Source of the DNA: Monoplex corrugatus
Lineage: Eukaryota; Mollusca; Gastropoda; Littorinimorpha; Ranellidae
Reading direction: 5' to 3'
Length of the DNA stretch: 13,931 nt
Assembly (NCBI GenBank): GCA_030674185.1
Contig: JAPXFY010002575.1
Coordinates: 12,501 to 26,431, forward strand
Shown here: piece by piece, positions 7,828 through 13,931 of the stretch
Layout of the letters: the number at the start of each line of letters is the position of its first letter
Numbering within the stretch: the first letter of the stretch is position 1
Position numbers and translations under genes: made by a program
Notes under the pieces: generated by a model
What the model saw: only the letters and a program-made list of their open reading frames with translations
What the model was told of the DNA's origin: nothing
Databases searched by the model: none

Positions 7828-9236
7828 TCTTTCAAGTCTGCTATTGTTCACCCTCTCCTCAAGAAACACAATTTAGACCCAAATGAACTGAAAAATTATC
7901 GGCCTATCTCTAATCTCTCTTTCTTGTCGAAACTCCTTGAAAAAGTCGTCCTCAACCAGCTGAACTCTCACCTGTCTGCCAACAATCTCCTCAATCCTTT
8001 CCAGTCAGCCTACCGCCAGTGCCATAGCACTGAAACTGCCCTGCTACACATTCTCCAACAATCTCCTCCTTGCAACTGATACTGGCAAAGTCTCTCTCCT
8101 CACACTCCTTGATCTGTCTGCAGCTTTTGACACCATTGATCATGGTATTCTCCTTTCTAGACTTCATCATACTTTTGGCATCTCTGACATTGCTCTGTCC
8201 TGGTTCACTTCATACCTATCAAACAGAAAACAAACTGTTCTCATCAATGGCACTTACTCTCAACCTGCATACCTGACCTGTGGTGTTCCACAAGGATCTG
8301 TCCTTGGCCCTGTTCTTTTCACTCTTTACACCTCCCCCCTGTCCACCATCATCAACTCCCACTCTATAAAACACCACTTCTATGCTGATGACACCCAACT
8401 TCAAGACAGTGACTCACCTGATAATATACAGCGCCTGTTGACTCGCACCACTGAGTGTTACTCGGACATTAAGAACTGGATGACACACAATAAACTTCAG
8501 CTTAATGGCGACAAGACAGAAGCTATCCTCATTGGCACCCGTCAGAAACTTTCTCAGCTGCCTCCTCTTTCTCTCCCATTATGTAACACACCAGTCCCAA
8601 TTTCTGATTCAGCTAAAAACCTTGGTGTCTGCATTGACTCTACCCTCTCCATGAACAACTTTGTTTCTCAAACTGCCAGATCTTGCTACTATCATCTCCA
8701 TCGTATAAGGCTGATCAGGAAGTATTTCTCTGTCGAAACAACTGCAAAACTCGTTCTCTCCTTCATAATGTATCGCATTGACTATTGCAATTCACTCCTG
8801 TCTGGTCTTCCTGCCTCCACCATTCACATCCTACAGCGCATTCAAAACAATGCTGTACGCCTTGTACTCAAAAAGAAAAAAGCTGACCACATATCTCCTC
8901 TCCTGGCACAACTTCACTGGCTCCCTGTATCAAAGCGCATACAATACAAACTAGACACCATGTGCTACAAAAGCCTCAATAACGCAGCCCCCGATTACCT
9001 GTCAAGCCTACTTGAGATCTATGTTCCCTCACGTACCCTCCGCTCTGCCTCCGATCCTCTGAATTTTCGCTTTCCACGCACTAAGCTCAATACCAAAATG
9101 TCAGCATTTCTGGAATGAAACAGACAACATCAGCAGAAAAGGAAGACAGAAAAGCATGAGAGACAAAATAACTGAAAAGTTTTTTCTGATGGCACTGGAA
9201 TTTTAGAAAAATGAAATAAATCATTCATTGTATTGT
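7828..9236 (+). pseudogene. 5'-truncated CR1/L2-like LINE, reverse transcriptase with one frameshift
   Basis: The C-terminal two thirds of a non-LTR retrotransposon ORF2 (target-primed reverse transcription). It begins within the reverse transcriptase at SFKSAIVHPLLKK, then NYRPISNLSFLSKLLEKVV and FQSAYRQCHSTETALLHI. At about 8056 an extra base shifts the frame; from 8057 a second frame runs open to the stop at 9118. It contains LLDLSAAFDTIDH (catalytic Asp at 8129), CGVPQGSVLGP (from 8279), the intact YADD box (8381-8392), then NKLQLNGDKTEAILIG and the thumb and C-terminal region RIQNNAVRLV...LHWLPV. The conserved tail after RTKLNTK is disrupted. The 3' end carries GATGGCACTGGAATTTTAG, AATAAATCATTCATTGTATT, then a (GTT)n array. 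Apart from the single frameshift it is well preserved, so the insertion is fairly young. The 5' end lies next to the family A half-element. Confidence 0.88.
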
Positions 9237-9243
9237 ATGGGTC

Positions 9244-9274
<31 letters not shown>

Positions 9275-9408
9275 CTTCTTCTTCTTCTTCTTCTTCTTCT
9301 TCTTCTTCTTCTTCTTCTTCTTCTTCTTCTTCTTCTTCTTCTTTTTTCTTTTTCTTCTTCGTCTTCTTCTTCTTCTTCTGCTTCCTCTTGTCGTCGTCGT
9401 CATCGTCT

Positions 9409-9439
<31 letters not shown>

Positions 9440-9440
9440 T
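9244..9440. repeat. (GTT)n-(TTC)n-(TCG)n trinucleotide block
   Basis: A (GTT)n array of about nine units is followed by about 23 units of TTC (9273-9343). Then come an interrupted TTC stretch and an irregular TCG/TCA/TTC array that becomes a pure (TCG)n near 9410-9440. It follows directly on the LINE 3' end, so it probably grew from the element's tail. Both strands are open throughout (poly-Leu, poly-Val, poly-Glu, poly-Lys, poly-Arg) and these frames are not genes. Confidence 0.95.
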
Positions 9441-9509
9441 TTCTTTGTTTTGAATCATATGCGTACTAAATTTTAACAAAACAAAACAAAAAATAGCGAA
9501 AGTTAAAAA

Positions 9510-9615
9510 CAAAGGGGGTGGGGGTGGGGGGTGGGGGGAGACAGAAAGATAGAAGGACCGAGAGAACAGAGACAGAGACAGACAGGGAGAAGACGAAGAA
9601 TTATTTAAAATGGAG

Positions 9616-9674
<59 letters not shown>

Positions 9675-9736
9675 GACAGAGAAAGAGAGAGACAGAGAGG
9701 GACAGAGGGAGACAGAGAGAGACAGAGAGTGGGTGT
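9510..9736. repeat. Purine-rich GGGGTGG / GA / GACAGAGA tract
   Basis: Starts with G-rich GGGGGTGGGGGTGGGG (9514-9538), passes through AGACAGAAAGA-type sequence to a (GA)n array of about 24 units (9618-9666), then GACAGAGA degenerate repeats. It is almost pure purine for over 200 bp. No gene. Confidence 0.92.
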
Positions 9737-9872
9737 GTGATGTGTGTGTGCGTGCGCGTGTGTTATGTGTGTGTGTGCGTATGCCTGTGCGTGTGTGTGT
9801 GCGTGTGCGTTTGTGACCACACATGCTCATATGCGCATGCGCGCGCGTGCACGTGTTTGTGCATGTGTGTGT
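9737..9872. repeat. Degenerate (GT)n with GC steps
   Basis: A GTGTGTGCGTGCGCGTG-type array, including ATGCGCATGCGCGCGCGTGC around 9832-9851, an alternating purine-pyrimidine stretch. It abuts the broken end of the R2-like element. Confidence 0.93.
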
Positions 9873-9937
9873 AAGGAGAGTATAGGTTGCATGAAGTATT
9901 TTCTTTTCCATCGTAATTTTGAGCAGGATCGTTCCCG

Positions 9938-11134
9938 TTCCAAGCATCCAGGCATTCCTGGTATGCCTCCCTTTTGGACTGACATATCCAGATACTTGTT
10001 TTCAGTCAAGTATTTTGTCAACCTTGCTGCCATAACAGAGAAGAAGATTTTCCCCTCGACGTTCAGAAGTGATATTGGCCTGAACTGATTGATGCTGCTG
10101 GAGTTCTGCTCCTTCGGAATGTACACTCCTTCAGCTCTCATCCATTGGTCGCTGATCTTCTGGTTCCTCCATGCTGATCGAATCATCTTGTGGAGCCACT
10201 CGAGCACTTTTGGGCATTTCTTGTAGAGCAGGTATGGTATTCCGTTTGGTCCAGGTGCTGACTTGGCTCTGGCTTTCTTTACTACGTTCTTCACTTCATC
10301 CAGTGTTGGTGGTTTGTTATTGAATTTTCCTTCTGGCGCTGCAGGCCAAACCAGATTCTGGATTTCAAGTGGTGCCTCGCGCTGAGAATCGGAATATGTT
10401 TCCCTGAGATGCTGCTCTAGGGTTTCCTTGCCCACTGTGAGAGTCCCTGATTTGGGTTGTTCAAACAGCTTTCTTGCAAAGTCAAAGGGATCTTTGAAGA
10501 AACGATCTTGAGTCTTCTTCTTTTTGCTCTTTCTTCGCCTTGCTGATTCCACTTTGCTGAGAGCATTGTGTTTGGCCTTCAGATCTTTCCAGAGTTCCAG
10601 GAGCCCTTGCTTCTCGAATTCTGAGGCAGTTTTCATTCGCTTTTTAAGCTTCCTTTTCTCCCTCCGGATGCTCTCCATCTGTTGCTGTCTTCTGGATTTC
10701 TGGGGAGGCGTTTTTGTCTTTGGCTGCTTCACTCCATAAGTGTCCCTGCAGATAGAGTATATGATGTCTCCGTATGTGTCAAGTTTGTGTTCCAGCGTAC
10801 TGTTCCCTATCAGCGCATTCAGCTTAAGGACAAGTTCCTCATCTAATTTCTCCCATTGTTCTTTTGCACCGGCAGGCGGCAAATTGAGTTTTCCACGTTT
10901 GGCGTTAAGAGCTTGTGCAAAATCCGCATCAGAACCGTCAGCGTGGATGTCCTTGGCACTATGGTTTAATTCCTGGCCTTGGTCATCCAACGTCTCACCT
11001 GCTATCGCAGTGCGCTGCTGCTGGTTCGTATGTGTCTTCAAACAGCCCATTTTTGTCCTGTGGATCTTCATGCCGCGTTTGGTGGTGAATCTCCTTCCAC
11101 ATGCACACGGAAATTCCAACTGGTCATTAATCAT
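9938..11134 (-). pseudogene. R2-like non-LTR retrotransposon ORF, N-terminal part, cut inside the reverse transcriptase
   Basis: Read on the minus strand from ATG at 11134; the frame is open upstream to a stop near 11255, so the true start could be earlier. Residues 8-31 hold a zinc finger, FPCACGRRFTTKRG then MKIHRTKMGC, with C10, C12, H25 and C31. Such N-terminal fingers occur in R2-group and related site-specific LINEs, where they bind target DNA. Residues 144-210 are strongly basic (KSRRQQQ, KRKLKKRMK, RRRKSKKKK). The reverse transcriptase begins near residue 290 with KSAPGPNGIPYLLYKKC, followed by FRPISLLNVEGKIFFS and VQKGGIPGMPGCLE (to residue 399). Homology then stops at about 9938. 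The catalytic YADD box, thumb and endonuclease are absent, and the remaining 36 residues run into the GT repeat. The frame has no internal stop over 399 codons. R2-group is a best guess; NeSL, R4 or other zinc-finger LINEs are possible. Confidence 0.8.
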
Positions 11135-11395
11135 GGTCCGTTGTGCGTTTCCAGTCGTGATGGAGTCAGTGCCGATGGATTCATCATTCTCTCCCCCTTT
11201 CGGTGAATCCTGGGAGCATCTTTCATTTGAAGAACTCGTGGCATGTTATCAAGGGCAAGGTGGGAAGCCAACCCACAAAGCCCGCAGATCTAGTCTTTCC
11301 CAGTGTCCTTCGGTCTTTCCCGAATGTCCTCCGAACTATTCCCGGAAGTCAATGGACTGACCATGTGCAGGTAGAAAGAAACTCTAGGGAGAGCT

Positions 11396-11523
11396 AGACA
11401 ACAGAAGGTCTTCAGAGAAGTAACCCCCTTTAGACAAGTGTTTCGGCCCTGAATTCCTTACACTCTCGGGGGGCCGGGCCACATCCAGGTCATGACTCCT
11501 GGATGCCCTTCTACTGTTGTCTA
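11396..11523. repeat. Short inverted repeats with an internal hairpin
   Basis: AGACAACAGAAGG near 11397 is complementary to CCTTCTACTGTTGTCT ending at about 11522, apart from a short bulge. Inside, CATCCAGG (11482-11489) and CCTGGATG (11498-11505) form a perfect 8-bp stem. The segment lies between the R2-like ORF and the tRNA-like sequence. It could be a small inverted-repeat element or part of the R2-like element's 5' untranslated region. Confidence 0.45.
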
Positions 11524-11538
11524 TTTTTTTTTTTTTTT

Positions 11539-11620
11539 CCCCCACGCCCGGGAGCGAACCTGGGCGATTCTGCGCTTCAGAACTGCGGTACGCGGTTTTA
11601 CCAATGTGCTAACGGGGCAC
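11539..11620 (-). ncRNA. tRNA-like segment (probable tRNA-derived SINE head)
   Basis: On the minus strand, GTGCCCCGTTAGCACATTGG gives a box A-like TTAGCACATTGG (plus 11601-11613). AGGTTCGCTCCCGG supplies a good box B (plus 11550-11560) within a T-arm-like CCAGG/CCGGG pairing with one mismatch. TTCTG...CAGAA forms a 5-bp anticodon-like stem. The anticodon loop and D-arm are irregular and the acceptor stem pairs imperfectly, so a functional tRNA is unlikely. An A15 run follows immediately (plus 11524-11538). An RNA polymerase III promoter with a downstream A tract suggests a tRNA-derived SINE; the roughly 130 bp after it could be the SINE body. Confidence 0.6.
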
Positions 11621-11845
11621 ACATCATCTGTAGGGAATTTAATCCTTATGAAGTTCACTTTTTTGGTTCCTCCTTGCCCAGATCCAGCTTGAGCTCCTTT
11701 CAGCTTATGTGACGGTAAACGATAGAAGGGGACAAAGTGACAGAGTTCACTGTAGTTCTTTAGTAGAACTTGTATGAATGCATCAAAAAACCCGAACCCC
11801 TCCCCTCCCCTTCCCCATGCATGTATTGCAGCCTAAGGCCGATGT
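11621..11845. other. Unique sequence, nothing recognised
   Basis: Non-repetitive, with a C-rich patch (CCCCTCCCCTCCCCTTCCCC, about 11797-11817). No coding frame or RNA gene was recognised. It probably belongs to the same element as the tail that follows (11846-11890). Confidence 0.4.
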
Positions 11846-11888
11846 ACAATAAACATTTTCTGAGTTCTGATTTCTGAGTTCTGAGTTC

Positions 11889-11890
<2 letters not shown>
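11846..11890 (+). repeat. AATAAA followed by a heptamer tandem tail
   Basis: GATGTACAATAAACATTT is followed by about four copies of the heptamer TTCTGAG (with one TTCTGAT). A polyadenylation-like signal directly before a short tandem repeat is how many non-LTR element 3' ends look. I read it as the 3' tail of an unidentified element lying to its left on the plus strand. It then merges into the (CT)n array. Confidence 0.45.
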
Positions 11891-12570
<680 letters not shown>

Positions 12571-12745
12571 CATTTCAGCCATGTTAATTGTAGTAAGAGT
12601 CATATGAGCATTTGTTGTGTACTTATTGTTTTGTCTATTGTTTTCGTTGTTAGATGGTTATCTACTCAGTGATTTCATTCGGTTTAATTGATTAACTTTC
12701 TTTCTGTAGTTTTCTCCATCAGATTTGTTCGAATGTGTTTTTCAG

Positions 12746-12874
12746 GTCTTCACGGTTGTGACGACAATAATGGTGGGTGGGCTGAAATTTGCATACCGTT
12801 GCCAAGCAACAGGACCACGTGCCTGTGTCCTGATGATCAGTTTTTGTCCAGTGACCAGAGGACTTGTGTACAAG
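12746..12874 (+). CDS. Partial CDS: LDLR-type EGF-like module exon
   Basis: An internal exon of 129 nt bounded by acceptor GTGTTTTTCAG and donor CAAG|GTAACA; both introns are phase 1, the usual arrangement for shuffled EGF exons. It encodes LHGCDDNNGGWAEICIPLP, then SNRTTCLCPDDQFLSSDQRTC. This matches the LDLR/LRP EGF pattern: CxxNNGGC, C, CxCPxGFxLxxDxxxC. The second cysteine is replaced by Trp (NNGGW; TGG for an expected TGY), leaving five cysteines and presumably one disulfide partner (Cys4) unpaired. The module would lie extracellularly next to a YWTD propeller in an LRP-like receptor. It is on the opposite strand to the YWTD exons at 0.2-3 kb. No further exon was found before the window's right edge. 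Confidence 0.78.
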
Positions 12875-12959
12875 GTAACATGGATGAGTAGAATCAGTAT
12901 AAGGCCTGCCTGTCAGTTTTATCTGATAGCTTTGGATTGGACTGGATTCGTTATTTGTT

Positions 12960-13216
12960 TGAACCCTTTGACTCCTGCAGCCTGTCCACCAACATCCTTC
13001 ATTGGTCAACCATGCTAGCAAAGCAAAAACTTTAACCCTTTGACTCCTGCAGCCTGTCCACCAACATCCTTCATTGGTCAACCATGCTAGCAAAGCAAAA
13101 ACTTTAACCTTTTGACTTCCTCACCATGTCCACCAGCATCCTGGTGGATATGGTGAGGGAGTCGAAGGGTTAAGTTTTTGTAGTTGGTGGATAGGGTGCA
13201 GGAGTCAAAGGGTTAT
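12960..13216. mobile_element. Family B hairpin MITE (copy 2), with duplicated 72-bp arm
   Basis: The same element family as 7214-7401: outer ends AACCCTTTGACTCCTGCAG and GCAGGAGTCAAAGGGTTA. The flanking TTAA is decayed here (TGAA left, TTAT right). The left arm is present twice in tandem at an exact 72-bp offset (CCC at 12964 and 13036), nearly identical. A third start (13104) opens the inner hairpin. The inner hairpin (13104-13173) is a close palindrome: TTAACCTTTTGACTTCCTCA ... TGAGGGAGTCGAAGGGTTAA, with CCACCAGCATCC / GGTGGATATGG in the centre. It lies about 85 bp downstream of the EGF exon, in its intron. Confidence 0.82.
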
Positions 13217-13220
13217 CGGA

Positions 13221-13420
13221 ATGGTGTGTGCGTGCGTGAATGCTTGTGTATGTATGTGTGTGTGTGTGCATGCGTGTGTATGTTTGTGTCTGCGCATGTG
13301 TGTCTGTGTGCAAGTGCTTGCGTGCGTGTGTGTGTTTGCGTGTGTGCGCGTGTGTGTGTGTGCGCGTGTGCGTGTGTGCGTACGTGTGTGTGTGTGTGTT
13401 TTCGTGCATATGTGTGTATG
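13221..13420. repeat. Degenerate (GT)n microsatellite
   Basis: About 200 bp of GT repeat with many GC, AT and CT substitutions, following directly on the family B element. No gene. Confidence 0.95.
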
Positions 13421-13830
13421 TGAACAACTCATATTCTTGTAATGATTTATTCTATTTTCATTCTCCTGATGTATTCTCTGTGACACCATGAGGCCTTACA
13501 TCTCTGATACCTTTGGGGTTCCTGTCACTTGAACCCTGAATGAATGAACTTGGGGGGTGGGATGGGGTGGTACCGTGTTGAAGAGCTGGAATGAGAGGCA
13601 TAGGATCAACATTACCAAGGCAGTGGAAAATGTTGGGACCAAAAAACAAAAAAACAAAAAACAAAACAAAAAACGTTTGACAAGAGAAACAGAAATCCAG
13701 ATGAAGAACAGTGGGGAAAGGAAGAGGAAGAAGAGGAACAGAAAAACGAACAAGGGGGAAAAGCTGAAAAATGCAGTTTAATTCAACAATTATTTATCGT
13801 GAGATTAACCAATGTTGTTCTGACACTGTA
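13421..13830. other. Intronic sequence, no gene recognised; A-rich patch
   Basis: Non-repetitive apart from a CAAAAAA-type run at about 13641-13674 and an AGAGGAAGAAGAGG purine patch near 13720-13745. GGGGGGTGGGATGGGGTGG lies at 13551-13569. No domain was recognised in either strand's short open frames. Confidence 0.5.
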
Positions 13831-13837
13831 TTTATTT

Positions 13838-13931
13838 ATTCACGTACTTACTTACTTCTTATCCACTTACTTACTCATTCATTTACTTGCTTGCTTGCTT
13901 ACTTGCTTGTTTACTTACTTATTTACTTACT
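13838..13931. repeat. (TTAC)n / (TTGC)n tetranucleotide microsatellite, runs off the edge
   Basis: A degenerate CTTA array with TTGC and TTCA variants that continues to the end of the window. It resembles the array at 5798-5893 in unit but not in flanks. Confidence 0.92.

Noticed and set aside
9225..9947. 240-residue minus-strand frame with poly-Glu and His-Thr
   Set aside because: Runs through trinucleotide, GA and GT arrays; low complexity throughout.
10524..11360. Plus-strand frames of 71 and 206 codons
   Set aside because: Antisense shadows of the R2-like ORF, which has recognisable zinc-finger and reverse transcriptase motifs on the minus strand.
11539..11620. A functional tRNA gene
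   Set aside because: Acceptor stem and D-arm pair poorly and position 33 of the anticodon loop is not T; better explained as a tRNA-derived repeat.
12719..13093. 124-residue minus-strand frame with a repeated segment
   Set aside because: It is antisense to the EGF exon and the 72-bp family B duplication; the repeat in the protein reflects the DNA duplication.

Overview
The window looks like intron-dominated nuclear DNA of an invertebrate animal, most plausibly a marine mollusc (gastropod-like). It has very dense CA/GT, GA, CATA, TTAC and GAT microsatellites, three different non-LTR retrotransposon remnants, foldback/MITE-like repeats, and short exons with GT-AG splice sites. No bacterial, phage or CRISPR features are visible. 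The taxonomic assignment is inference from repeat style, not from a diagnostic gene.

Host genes. On the minus strand, two consecutive exons (2965-2800, then 356-236) encode parts of LDL-receptor class B (YWTD) beta-propeller repeats. Their splice phases match exactly (2 nt + 1 nt), so they read as neighbouring exons of an LRP/LDLR-like receptor gene. The second has a one-base frameshift. On the plus strand, at 12746-12874, a phase 1-1 exon encodes an LDLR-type EGF module in which the second cysteine is a tryptophan. The two loci face away from each other, which one simple gene cannot explain.

Mobile elements. 1571-2790 is a large imperfect palindrome (family A) lying in the YWTD intron. A half-length direct copy sits at 7016-7777, fused to a CR1/L2-like LINE fragment (7828-9236, plus strand, one frameshift). 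A second hairpin family (B) with CCCTTTG...CAAAGGG ends and TTAA flanks is nested inside the A copy at 7214-7401 and recurs at 12960-13216. 4027-4858 is a decayed RTE-like LINE 3' end with a (GAT)n tail. 9938-11134 (minus) is the N-terminal part of an R2-like LINE ORF with a CCHC zinc finger, cut off inside the reverse transcriptase. A tRNA-like segment with A and B boxes lies just upstream of it (11539-11620, minus).

Satellite DNA. By hand tally roughly 4 kb of the 13.9 kb is simple repeat. There are also local duplications: 232-bp (3.1-3.6 kb), 191-bp (5.3-5.7 kb), 62-bp x3 (6.2-6.35 kb) and 72-bp (13.0 kb). Most long open frames in the window are translations of these simple repeats and are not genes. 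No complete gene and no novel defence or metabolic system is visible. The most informative signals are the split receptor exons, their lesions, and the two hairpin element families.
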